From: Centroberyx gerrardi
Taxonomy: Eukaryota > Chordata > Actinopteri > Beryciformes > Berycidae
Direction of reading: 5' to 3'
Assembly (NCBI RefSeq): GCF_048128805.1
Contig: NC_135999.1
Coordinates: forward strand, 13,070,690 to 13,134,689
Length of the DNA: 64,000 nt
Shown: piece after piece, positions 25,501 to 35,719 of the stretch
Layout: each line of letters opens with the position of its first letter
Numbering within the stretch: position 1 is the stretch's first letter
Notes under the pieces: generated by a model
The model's database searches: none
What the model was told of the DNA's origin: nothing
What the model saw: only the letters and a program-made list of their open reading frames with translations
Position numbers and translations under genes: made by a program

Positions 25501-28500
25501 GTAATTTATAACAGTGCTTTTGAAGTTCTCAGTTGGTGTAACTGACCATCGATGGTGGAGGGCAGCAGTGTGGCCACGATCTCCCCCTGGCCTTTCTGGT
25601 TCTTGTAGAGGAAACACTGGAAGCAGTAGAGAACTGCACAGCGAAGCACAAATGGTTGTCTCTCATTGACCATGGACATGAGCAGCACCACGATGGCTGG
25701 TCTGGGGACAGATGAGGAAGCGGGATCAGAAAGGAAGTTAAGTCAGGTGGACAGGGGGAAATTAAGATCACTGTTAAAGGAAGGCAACACTGCAACAGAC
25801 ATCTAATTTAGTAGCCCCTTATGCACACATAACAGAGTCAGTGCTTCAGGTTGGAAATACAAACTCTGCTCGGGTATATTTGCTTTCCTAAGTCTGGGTC
25901 TCAGGATTTACTAAGTAAAAATTTCACCATGAATCCCAGTGCGGTGATTTTGAAAACTAGCCAGCCATTCTTGTATGAACCACAATGCACTGCAATTGAA
26001 GAGATTTTGCAAAGGAGGCAGCCAGCTGCTGTCACAAGTCAAGCAGCTAACACGAGGGCAGGCGTGGCTGGTAAAGGACAAAAGGGCTGGAGAGGCTGCA
26101 GTGACTGGTGGTGCATGAAGTAAGTTGATAACGAAGGTGCGCAAACATGAAGGGAGGCATAATTCCTAAATGATTAATGTTAGTAGTGAGGGAGAGTTGA
26201 AACCTATTCACTAAGTTTGATTGCTCTCAGGCACCAAAAATTAACCCGATCAGCCAGATGGTGGCGCTGCAAGACCTAGAATCAAAATGTTTTTTCCTCA
26301 GACTCCGTGGTTCAACACAAATCCACTGCACATACTGGTTTTCATTTCGGCCATGACAGTTTTTTGCCATTTTGAATTTTATGCACAATCTTTTTTTTCG
26401 CAATTTCTCCTGCAAAGTGGATCCAATCTCACATAGCATATGTGGGTGTCCTACTGTATATTAGGCTATTACACAGAATTTTGAGGGATGGGATTGCTGG
26501 TAGGGACAAAGGTGCTGGAGAGGCTACAGTGACTGGTGGTGCATGTGCGGATAGTGCACAGCCATGCCCACAGAGATTAATGAGTCTATGGTGCAGCAAA
26601 TGGACTGTGCATAGTTTTTGGGTGAAACCATGGCTGACACTGAAGAACAGGGATCATTGTGCGTTACTCAATATCAAAGTTTTGATGCACACATGGACAG
26701 CAGCGTTTTAGAAACATTTGTCTGCACAACCAATAGGATACACTGGCGAAAGAGAAAGACACCAGCTGGACCAAGAGGGCAAATGGCAAACAAGTATGTC
26801 CAACTGGCTAAACTGTGCTAACTTGAGAAAATATAATACACAACATATACGTTGGTAATAATAAGCTGTTATGCATTACGAGAGGCAAATCCAAACAGTT
26901 GTTCAGTCTTGTTTCTATCAGCTAAGACATCTAAAAAAAAATTGATAATTTCTTTCCTTGTCTGACTTGTTCCCCATGTCTATATCTCATCTCACACTGA
27001 CAACTGTAACTCTCTCTATTGTCATCTGCAACTTGTTCAGAATGCTGCAGCCAGACAATCAAAGTCTAGATTTATGACAAGAGGTGTTTGTGCCTTCGCT
27101 ATCAAAGCACCTACACTTTGGAACCAATTGCCTGAAGCTTCATGACACATTTGATGTCATATCTAATGGCCGAAGTACGATTCAAAAGCAAAAGGAGGAC
27201 AGACAAATTCAGGCTTCATGTTTACTGTAATGGATTACCTAGCTTGGGTTTGGAAGTTGTTTTTCTGTACTGTACAAACATTGGTATTATCGTTTAATTG
27301 ATTGTGTGACACCATGCACACAGCCCATCTCAAACTGTAAAGATGTTCTCTGTGCTCATGTTCTTGAGAAATTCATTTTTGCTTATCTCACAGACCTCCT
27401 TCAGACTTACACTCCCTCTCGCTCCCTGCGGTCTTCATCAGCAGGCCTACTGGCTCTACCAACCATCAACCTCAGCACAATGGGTGCCAGGGCCTTCTCC
27501 TATGCTGCACCCAAACTTTGGAACTCCCTTCCCCCTCACATCCGCATACTGGACTCCATTACAGAATTCAAAACTGCTCTTAAAACCCATCTCTTTAAAC
27601 TAGCTTACTCACTTCAACTGCATCAACTGCATCCTATTTTATACTACAATATCGATTTTTAACTCATTACTGAGCTATGCTCTGTTGCTTATTGCATGTC
27701 TTACTGTTGATTGTACTGATGTCTTATTACTGGTGCTCTGTTGTTTATTGTATGTTCTATTACTGATCTTATATGATGTAAGGTGATTGTACTGATGTCT
27801 TATTACTGGTGCTTTATTGTTTATTGTATGTTCTATTACTGATCTTATATGATGTAAGGTGACCTTGAGTGCCATGAAAGGCGCCATTAAATAAAATGTA
27901 TTATTATTATTATTATTATTCTGTCCAACTCAACTTGGGAAGAACATTCTCCACAAGTACACAAGTATTGTGTACTTGTAATACAAGTATCGACTTGGCA
28001 TTCTTGGATTTGAGAAACACCCCCATGTTTTTGACATAATGCCATTGGTGAGGTGTGTGTAGGGGTGTGTCTGGTGCTCAGTGTAGTGCAAGGCATGTTG
28101 GTAAACTGAGCCAGCAATTACAGGAAGCTGGACACTGTTTCTCCAAATTTCTCCCCACTCCGTTTGTAGCCAAACTGGTGCACAATCTAGGCTGTTATGA
28201 AATATATAGGCATGATTAAGCATGTTTATGTTGGTTAATCCTCCTGGTGTCATCTTCCTTTAAAAAGACAGCTGAATATGTGACAGCAGCACATCACTCA
28301 CATTTATATTTTTGTTGTCATGCACATATTACTGAGTGCGTCTTACCTTGGTGGGTTTGAAGGAGCATTGACAGAAGCAAAGTAGTCCTGATTGACCTGT
28401 GAGCCACGGATAACCTCTGATACTGTGTTGATGGTCTGAAATGAGACGGCCAGATCACAACATGAACACAGTTTGTCTAAAAACTAAACAAATCTTCTGA

Positions 28501-31500
28501 TTCCGGATCATAATGTGTTATTGGGTAAGAAACTTTTGTTCTCCATATTGACCAAGCTCAGTCTGTGCTATACTTTCTAGGCATTATTGTCATTACCTCA
28601 GTGAGGATGTCAGCAGGCACGCCAGTGGCCATGAGGATGGTACATAGCTGCTGCAGCAAGCCACACTGGTACATGGACTTCTGACAGCTGGAGGTGGCTC
28701 CAGGAGAATTCACTGGGGAGACCATGACTCGCACCAACTGGGATAAGGAAAGGAATATTGAGTAAGATTTAATTTGGCACAATATTCTATCATGTTCCAT
28801 CTGATGAGTTGGTAATTACTTAACAGATCACAGTGACTGTCACTTGTTACCTGCAGCATTAGGTGGAGGTTGGTGACCTTCTGGGCAGACCAGCCGGAGT
28901 TATCATCGCCAACCTCGAACCAGGGCTTCATTCTCTGGATGTAGGAGCCCTCCTTGAAGAAGTTCTGGTTGGAGCTGTTGTTCTTCAGCAGGTTGAGCAG
29001 CAGCAGCAGGCAGTCCTCCACCACAATACCTGCACACAGGACACAGGATGGATGTCAGTTCAGAACAAAACAGACAATAATACAACCATTTTAATTATAG
29101 AAATCACATTACAAGGAGTAGGAATATATTTAAAAATTTTGCTTTGAAACTTGACTAAGCTACCATAATGATTTTTTTTTTTTTAGACAGTACCTCCGTC
29201 ACTGCTGCCCTCCTCTGTGATGATATCTAGGAGACGCTCGAATGCATTCTCAAATGCCACAATTTTCTGAATGGCTGCATTGCCTTTGGTCAGCTGCTGC
29301 AGCAACAGCAAGCCCTGTTCAAAGGAGCCAAACAGACAAGGTGGTCATGTATCTCACAGATATTTGGTTATGAACATCAAGGACTGATATATGCATTTAA
29401 CACCCTGTTTCACAATCATAATGTCAGAAGCGTTGTCTTAAGTTGAGCTTCAGTACAGGATAGGGCGAGTACTCACATCATTGCGAATTACTTCTCTAGA
29501 GTCTGCCAATAGGTCCATCAGCCTGGATACACCTGCAGGGGGCAAAATAGACCAGACTATTAAACACTACTAGTGGTCAAACATTTGGGCCATTTTGCTC
29601 TCAAGGATTTAATGATAAAGAGCGTGTTGCCCTGTTGAGTGGGTCATTTCCGTGTGAGAGTGATTGGCTTGAGAACTAAGAAATGGCTACAGTTAGAGGC
29701 TCAAGAACAGGGATGTATGTATGTTGATAAATAACTGAGTGTGAATAAGTCCTGAGTAAAATCCTGACATTATGAAACCAGTCAACTATGGGCTGGGGTG
29801 GCAAACTCACCCATAGGGCTGACTAGAATGACACCCTGGACCTGGGCACACTGGTTCTTCAGGAGGGCAGTCAACAACTTCACACCAGGCCACCGCACAT
29901 GGAAGTCAAACTCCTGAAATCACACACACACACATACATACACACGTCTGACAATTGTGTAGAAAAATACAATAGAGACTGACTGCTTGCCGTTAAACCT
30001 AGAACAGCAGATTACCTCCAACAGAGTGAGCAGCAGCGTCACATTCTCAGAGTCCTGGATGAACTTGTCTGTAAACTGGGCACCCAGGTCATCTGCTTGC
30101 TTCTGGGCGTTCTCATCTGAGAAGGGCAATTAAAAGCTGAGATTAGAAACTACAGCAGAAGTCATCAATCTAGTTAATGAACCAATGGGTTTGTTCATAG
30201 CAATCAGCCTGAGTTAGACAGCGATGATTATCAGATCTGCGAATTGTCAAAAGCTCTTAACATGGTGTGATATAACTGTTATTTAATAAGGAGTATGTGA
30301 ATCTGTCCAATAAATCTGTAAATGCTCAGGGTGACACTTGTGAACAAGCCTTCGGGGAGACTACAGTGTAAACACAGATGAGGGGAAAGCTGGGTGGGAG
30401 GGTAAACAGCACACAACAGTGGTTATTTTAATAAGGGGGTCTACTCTATGGAAGGAATAAAACACTCAGTGTAGGAAGAGCTGAGAGCTTTAGTGCGATG
30501 AGCTGGTCAACGACTCCATAAGACAAGTTTAAACTAACACTCACATTTACACAAGAGATTTCATCTGACCATAACACAAGAAAAACACACTTAAGAAGCT
30601 AAAAGGAAAACTATACACTTAAACTGCATAATTTCACCACAATAGTGCAACAGTAAAAAGAAGTGAGAAAACCAGACGAACATTGAGAGATGACTTAGTA
30701 ACGGAGGCTTGTGACATTAGTGAAGCATTGTGGTTACCACCCAAACATTTAAGATCACTTCTCCAGTGCCAAGTCATTTTAGTAAAGTTAGTGGTCTAGT
30801 GCTACTATGGCTGCTAGGCTTCAGTACTGACCAGGCATGGACACATTCTTATGCTTCCCTGAGGCAGGGATAGGGGCTACTGCGTCTGCGAGGGTAGGGG
30901 GAAGAGGAAGTGTAAAGCCTCACCCAAAGCTAGCATCCATTTCAACTTGTAGATTCACTATCAGAATCAGTCATATGAGTTTCTTATTAAGACATGCCAT
31001 GACAAAAAAACAATCAGAAGCACAGCCTTGTAATTCATCAGCTTTTTATAATCTGTGTGTTTTCTGTCTGGGCACAACAGGAGGTGGAAACAAGATTAAT
31101 AATGTGCTCCTTTTCCACAACCCAACCAAGAAGAACCTATGATTTGTAAGTACTGCTGTTGGTTAGAGGGGGTGGCATCATGCACAGTCAAGAGTTTTAC
31201 CTTCCGATTCATCTGTAGGGTTAAAACATGGAAGAGAAGAGAGAGACGAGAATCTTTACATAGCAGTCATTATCAGTGTAAAGAAGAGGGGCGTCCAAGT
31301 TGACTGGTGTCCAATTGACATGAATTGAAGTCGAATACACATGCTATGTAAGCAAACAGGACTTTGGCTTGGTCAGTCAAGAGCATATACTGAATCCACA
31401 TTTACCCACAACATGGACTTTTCAAAGAAACGATTTATGCAGTTAAAAATAGAGGGCCGAGAATGAACACTCCAGGATTAAATGAATCATTTCTTATAGT

Positions 31501-33558
31501 TCTGGGCGGGCCTAATACCTTGCTCTTCCTCCTCATCATTGCAGATGATGTTGTACAGTGTGTCCAAAGCGTAGCCGAGGATTTCAGAGTCAGACCTGTG
31601 AATATTGGAGGAGGGAGGCAGAATATCAACAAAACATAGGTTGCATTGTTTACAGCGGTTTAAGTCAAATCAAATAATTTGATAAAAATCGATCACTGTA
31701 TAACACTGACATGAATGCACCACATTACTTTACAAGAGCCATAAGGCAACATGATAAGCAGAAAGCTATTTTATAGCTAGTTTATAAAACAACACAATAA
31801 CAAATAGCAGAGCCAAAACACATACACTGCATCTACATACCTGTCAGTTTGCAATATGTGAACCAAGTGATCCATTGCCTGTGTGCCAACTTCCATACGA
31901 TATTTCTACAAAAAAAAAAAAAAAAGACATAAAAATAATGTTTTCAGGGGTGGTCATGCAGCTAAATTAAACAGAGAATTAATGGCCACATTAATTTAGT
32001 GTGCACCAAGTTAAATAACAATAATGTGCTTTGTGCTTCCTTTTATATAAGATAAAGGAAGTCTACACAACTGCCTCTGATGTCGTTAAAATGGAGAATA
32101 ACAATCACTGTCTTTAGTTTTTCCGATGTGGGTTGTTTTCCCCTGTGTGTTAATGTGCAGCCCCATGCCTCCTAAACCCCTTATTCATGCCTGATAAACT
32201 AATTACTCATGGTTGATGGGGCGGCCAGTAACAACTCTGCCCATGACCGGAACTCAACCCTGTAGCAGTGATGCGAGTGGGCAGTGGGCTCTGTCAGTGA
32301 CAGCTGCATTTCCATCAGCAGACTAGATCCCATTAATCAATAAAGTGCAATCTTATCTTAATGAGGCTTTGACAAATGACAGGCACGTCAGACAGACATG
32401 TAGGACAACATGACAAGGTGACAGAGGAAAAAAAAACATTCATAAATTTACCAACTGTTTACGTAGAATTTGAGGATGTAATATAGGAGCAGTATAAGGT
32501 TTTACTGTTTCTTTCTCCTTTGTCGGTTGCGAATTACTCCTGTCAACCTATTTTACATTATCTTTTCACAGATTTCCAATGCACCTTCTTTCTAATTATT
32601 TGCTATGATACATTACCTTAGAGAGGGACTTCAGAGCCCGGACAGCGTCCCTGCGGTCCTCCAGTAGTGTAGAAGAGGCCACACGGTCACACAACTTCTG
32701 GATCTGTCAATGACAAGAATCACATTTTTTGCATTTGTGCCTGACATACAACTATTTAAACAGCACATATTGCAGACTGACAGGGAAGGTATGCCAGTCA
32801 TAATTCAATTATAACTTGAGCGTAAACATGCACGGTTCGCTGAAGCATGTATTGTGCATTCTGCAGGAGGGAAAGAGGACAAGCTTGTAATGGTCAAACC
32901 AGAAGAGGAGGAAAAGAGCAAAACAGGAATGTCAAGACACAAAGATCTGATTAGGTCGCCATTACTCTCCTGCAAGACAAACAATATGTCTGCACAAACA
33001 GTAGAGCACTGCACTGTGCATGGTTCTCATAGGTGGTGCTACACATTACTCTGCCACATGCTGGTGCTGGCAAAGGGACTGACAGCTGACATTACTAATA
33101 GCCCTTCCTGTCTGGCAAAGTAACACTTTCGACAGCGCTGGACTTGACATTATTCCTCCACTCATTATAAACGTAACTAAGACTGCCAACTAGTCATAGA
33201 CACGGCACTAGCGACAGACAGCACCGCGGCTGACTGACAGATTTGCTGCGTTAGCTCGGCTTCTGACTGGCTGGTTGTTACTGCTCTCATTAGCTGAGGC
33301 TGGTGACTGGCAGGGCCCAGGGTCTCAGCATATCAATTTTTGGCAAATATAAACTCTTGTTGTAAAGACACACAGGTCTGGACATAACGGTAATAACTGT
33401 GTCGTGCGAGATTGGCCATTAAAGTGTGACCCAGGTAGAGAGCTAGCTAGCTGGCTAGCTAAAGTTAGCTGAACGTTAGCTCAGTTCCCTACCGTCTCCG
33501 CTCCGGACGGCTGTGGCCCGGCTGGCTGCCCACCCATCACTCCTCTGAAGAAGTTCAT
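16598..33558 (-). CDS. uso1: General vesicular transport factor p115 (USO1)
   Basis: Golgi tether that links COPI/COPII vesicles to GM130, giantin and Rab1 before SNARE pairing. There are 24 coding exons, 5' to 3': 33493-33558, 32617-32703, 31841-31905, 31519-31595, 30016-30116, 29811-29913, 29477-29532, 29194-29314, 28851-29029, 28597-28737, 28347-28435, 25547-25701, 24569-24774, 21537-21647, 20837-20955, 20440-20621, 20185-20306, 19884-20022, 18974-19140, 18707-18772, 18380-18478, 18162-18266, 17575-17790, 16598-16678. All junctions are GT-AG and join in frame to 950 residues, close to the 962 of human p115. The start MNFFRGVMGG matches the family. Residues 1 to about 620 form the armadillo-like head, with landmarks such as EFDFHVRWPG, LLVRVQLATS-type helices and GLLMLLCTW. 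Residues about 630-920 are coiled coil (HKDQYNILKLKL, KKEQDDLLMLLADQDQKI). Residues 925-950 are an acidic tail. The donor after NVPF (GTATCC) is weak, but the next exon resumes the family sequence at LTGQ. Confidence 0.97.
17030..17205 (+). repeat. LINE-type 3' tail in uso1 intron
   Basis: The sequence ends with GAGCCAAAGACAATTTTCCA and then GGACAATAAAGTTATATCG, a form common at the 3' ends of fish non-LTR elements. It lies in the last uso1 intron, antisense to the gene. The family call is from general knowledge. Confidence 0.6.
19500..19805 (+). repeat. LINE 3' fragment in uso1 intron
   Basis: Landmarks are TTTTTTCCTAATAAGGTTTT, CTTGGGAGTTTTTCCTTG, then CCTTTGAGACATGCTTGTGA and AAGGGCTACATAAATAAATG with a GAAT tail. 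This order is characteristic of 3' UTRs of fish L2-like retrotransposons. It lies in the intron between the uso1 exons at 18974 and 19884. Confidence 0.65.
21049..21076. repeat. (TA)n tract in uso1 intron
   Basis: Short imperfect TA/TAAA array between the exons at 20837 and 21537. Confidence 0.85.
25013..25470. mobile_element. Non-autonomous hAT-type DNA transposon with intact 8-bp target duplication
   Basis: The element begins TAGGGGTGTAACGATTC and ends TTTTTTACACCGCTA, giving imperfect terminal inverted repeats (TAGGGGTGTAA against TAGCGGTGTAA). It is flanked on both sides by CTAGAAAC (25005-25012 and 25471-25478), an exact 8-bp duplication as expected for hAT transposition. At 458 bp it is far too short to encode a transposase, and I see no coding sequence in it. 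It sits in the uso1 intron between the exons at 24569 and 25547. Confidence 0.9.
26063..26545. repeat. Diverged direct repeat in uso1 intron
   Basis: A segment of about 55 nt with the landmark GCTGGAGAGGCT followed by GTGACTGGTGGTGCATG occurs at about 26063-26120 and again at about 26490-26545. Open frames across both copies look like eroded repeat sequence. I could not assign a family. Confidence 0.55.
26990..27923 (+). mobile_element. L2-like LINE 3' fragments
   Basis: The open frame around 27385-27600 reads TPSRSLRSSSAGLLALP, then ARAFSYAAPKLWNSLPPHIR and FKTALKTHLF. This is the conserved C-terminal end of many fish non-LTR retrotransposon ORF2 proteins. The 3' tail has CCTTGAGTGCCATGAAAGGC and ends in a (TTA)n run at about 27899-27923. 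Just upstream, about 27040-27150 encodes a second, more decayed version (CHLQLVQNAAARQ, then APTLWNQLPEA), so two related fragments lie in tandem. The reverse transcriptase core is absent. The element is inserted antisense to uso1. Confidence 0.85.
30832..30858 (-). other. uso1: Candidate 27-nt cassette micro-exon of uso1
   Basis: On the minus strand a pyrimidine-rich stretch ending CCTGCCTCAG precedes 27 nt and the donor GTCAGT. The segment is phase 1 in and phase 1 out, so it would add nine residues (GKHKNVSMP) between EEEEQ and ENAQKQ without changing the frame. It lies exactly in the phase-1 intron that also holds the 12-nt candidate. Inclusion is inferred. Confidence 0.45.
31201..31212 (-). 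other. uso1: Candidate 12-nt cassette micro-exon of uso1
   Basis: On the minus strand CCCTACAG, then ATGAATCGGAAG, then GTAAAA gives a 12-nt exon with consensus borders. It is phase 1 on both sides. Inclusion gives the sequence D-E-S-E before the next exon, extending an already acidic stretch (NDEEEEQ) at residue 99 of the head domain. It may be used alone, with the 27-nt candidate, or not at all. Confidence 0.55.
32130..32362 (+). repeat. Dispersed LINE/SINE-type repeat
   Basis: A repeat-like block in uso1 intron 2 ends CATTAATCAATAAAGTGCAA and then TCTTATCTTA, the same tail seen at 14.1 and 57.1 kb. The left edge is approximate. Confidence 0.5.
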
Positions 33559-33760
33559 GTCTCTAGACGTCCTATTGATGCCGTATTCAAAATGTCTCTC
33601 GTCCTAAAGAAACCTTCAGACTCCCCTGTTGCTGTGTGGTGAATGTGGAAAGTGAAAAACGGTATGCAATATTGATTTTTACACTGTATACAACCTCCCC
33701 TACACCGACCCCGGAACTTCACGAATGTGAGGGCACTGCGCATGCGCGCAGACGTGGCGA
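33559..33760 (-). promoter_or_regulatory. uso1: uso1 5' UTR and promoter with NRF-1-type site
   Basis: Upstream of the uso1 ATG, TGCGCATGCGCG at 33737-33748 matches the NRF-1 consensus, a palindromic site common in TATA-less housekeeping promoters. No TATA box is visible. The exact transcription start is not determinable from sequence. Confidence 0.6.
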
Positions 33761-34560
33761 TACGTGGCTGATCAGCAGACAAGTGCATTCACTTATTTAA
33801 AGGGCAAGCTAATGCATCTCTATGTGCGATATGACCTATACACTGGGCAATTATAATGGAAGCGTCATGAAAATAAATACTGAAATATATATAGTGCGGT
33901 TACATCAATTATAAATAATATAATTAAAACTGAACAAGCATCGAACACATATTTAGATTAAAAAATAAAAAATAAAAAAAAGTTTAATTCACATACATAT
34001 ACTCTACAAACACTGATGTGTTACATCATGATTTTATTTAACTTGGTGCAGTTTAGGCCTATGTCAGTATTAGTTAATGATCACTGGTCAGGCCACATCA
34101 CCATATAGGCTGTTGTAAGGTGACCACTCATATTCTAAGACAATTTTATGCATGTGGCCCAGGTCCCATCTATTATATGACTGCTTTCAATCTGGGTTCA
34201 ACAACCAAGAAAGTTACTTAGTGCTGTTTAGTATGCAGCCTTCACCCCTTCTCTTCTCTCTGTGTCTCTCTCTACACCACACACACACAAACACACACAC
34301 ACACACACACACACGCATACAGTAAAACAAGCTGATTCCTGTACATGTATAGCACTTGGCACTGGGTGATTCTGATTCAGATGATAGCGTGGTGAGTTGG
34401 AAAGCCAACTATTGTAGCAATCTATTCTATTTGATGTTCTCATTTCACATGAATGATAATTACATGCAGTAATATCAAGTTGCTGATACAACTCATGTGA
34501 GTCAGAAACAAGCAATTGAATTTGCAAAACCATCAGTACTACGGGTGGGGAGAGAGATCC
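33761..34560. other. Intergenic spacer between uso1 and the secreted-protein gene
   Basis: About 0.8 kb, AT-rich, with no gene seen. It contains an imperfect (CA)n array at 34277-34314. The two flanking genes are divergently transcribed from its ends. Confidence 0.7.
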
Positions 34561-34567
34561 ACCCCTC

Positions 34568-34577
34568 GTTTTAAAAG
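34568..34577 (+). promoter_or_regulatory. TATA-like box of the secreted-protein gene
   Basis: GTTTTAAAAG lies about 40 nt before the initiator ATG of the gene that starts at 34616. It implies a very short 5' UTR, or an unseen upstream leader exon. Confidence 0.4.
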
Positions 34578-34615
34578 GCTTAACAGAGATCTACAGTAAA
34601 CATTTTCTTTTAACA

Positions 34616-35641
34616 ATGGAACTCCAGATAACTGCAGCAGCTCTGCTTGGTCTTCTGTGTCTACAGATATACAACACAGGTAAGTCTATTTTCAACCATT
34701 TCTAACAAGACATCTTCATGATACCATATTGTACAGAGAAAAGAGACTTTCTTATCAACGACTGTCATTTATCAATCTTACAAAATGAAGGCCTAATGAA
34801 ATAACATGGCACAATAATGGCTGTGGTTCTTTTCTTCAAGGAGCCGTTCCCATTAGGGATGCTCTTGAGAACTGTCAGCAAGAAGATTCAGGAGATGGCA
34901 AACATGGTACAACATGGATTAACTTCTTGGCAGTAACTTGAGCAGAATGTGCAAATTTTTGAACCCGATATGGTTGCATTGTCCAATGAGTGACACAAAA
35001 TTATATTTGTCTTGTTTACTTTTCTAGAGCCGCAGTCTGTCTATGATTCCCGGCCCAATGTGAATAACATTGCTGACACTGTGACAGGAAACGAGAACTC
35101 TCTCTGCAAGGTTGTTTCTATCACTGATGATCCTTTGACTGGAACTGGGGCCACCCCAGCCCCAGGCCCAGGCCCAACCCCAGCCCCAGCCCCAGGCCCA
35201 GCCCCAGCCCCAGGCCCAGCCCCAGCCCCAGCCCCAGCCCCAGGCCCAGGCCCAGCCCCAGCTCCAACCGATGGCAACCAACCAGGACTGGTCCCACATC
35301 AGGAAACCCGTCCTCTTGTAGGCCTACCTACAGTTTCCTACCTACCCATTAGCCCCTGGGTAGATTATTACAGACAAGGCGCTGATTATGCCAGGTTTGT
35401 GCCGATAGGGGGCCAGATTCCCACACACACACCTTTGGGTGCAACTGGTTTTCTCCCAGGCCCGCCATGGTTTTGGGTTCTTCAGGGTCAACAATACACA
35501 ATTAACTGGTTTCCTCAAAGCAGCGGTGGTGTTTTCCACAACCTGATGGGGAATCATGGAGGTGTGAACCCAGGACGTCCTGTCCTGACCCATAGCTTTA
35601 CTCCTGTATTTAGATTGTCCTCTGAAGAGGACAGCAACTAA
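34616..35641 (+). CDS. Secreted Pro/Ala/Gly-repeat protein, candidate ODAPH-like
   Basis: Three coding exons (34616-34679, 34841-34906, 35028-35641) encode 247 residues. Both introns are phase 1. Residues 1-22 are a signal peptide (MELQITAAALLGLLCLQ, then IYNTG). Exon 2 is acidic and has Cys33 (ALENCQQEDSGDGKH). Exon 3 begins with Cys70 in NSLCKVVSITDDP, then a Pro-Ala-Gly repeat at about 87-123. A Pro/Gly/aromatic-rich half follows, ending LSSEEDSN, whose Ser residues fit the S-x-E sites used by the secretory kinase Fam20C. It lies between uso1 and g3bp2. The C-x-V-x-x-I-T motif, the acidic Ser-rich end and the phase-1 first intron recall mammalian ODAPH, which maps near G3BP2/USO1. That assignment is inference. 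Classical SCPP genes use phase-0 introns, so a standard SCPP label does not fit. The gene structure itself is well supported. Confidence 0.72.
35145..35268 (+). repeat. CCAGCC/CCAGGC coding minisatellite
   Basis: Hexameric repeats inside the last exon of the secreted-protein gene encode alternating Pro-Ala and Pro-Gly. Such arrays change length easily, so the protein is probably length-polymorphic. Confidence 0.9.
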
Positions 35642-35692
35642 AGAGATCAGCAACATAGATGCCAGACTTGGCTGTACGTAGGCATTCACACA

Positions 35693-35698
35693 ATTAAA
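35693..35698 (+). terminator. ATTAAA polyadenylation signal
   Basis: ATTAAA lies 52 nt after the stop of the secreted-protein gene, giving a short 3' UTR ending near 35.72 kb. Confidence 0.5.
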
Positions 35699-35719
35699 TG
35701 TTTTCAAACATTCATTTTC

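Noticed and set aside
25851..26821. Frames with MADTEEQGSLCV-type sequence in a uso1 intron
   Set aside because: They sit in diverged direct repeats within an intron and match no gene; probably eroded repeat.
35024..35299. Trp/Gly/Ala-rich frames antisense to the Pro-Ala-Gly repeat
   Set aside because: They are the reverse readings of the coding hexamer array in the plus-strand gene.
34616..35641. Standard SCPP gene such as scpp5 or spp1
   Set aside because: Coding introns are phase 1 and not phase 0, and I recognise no specific SCPP sequence.
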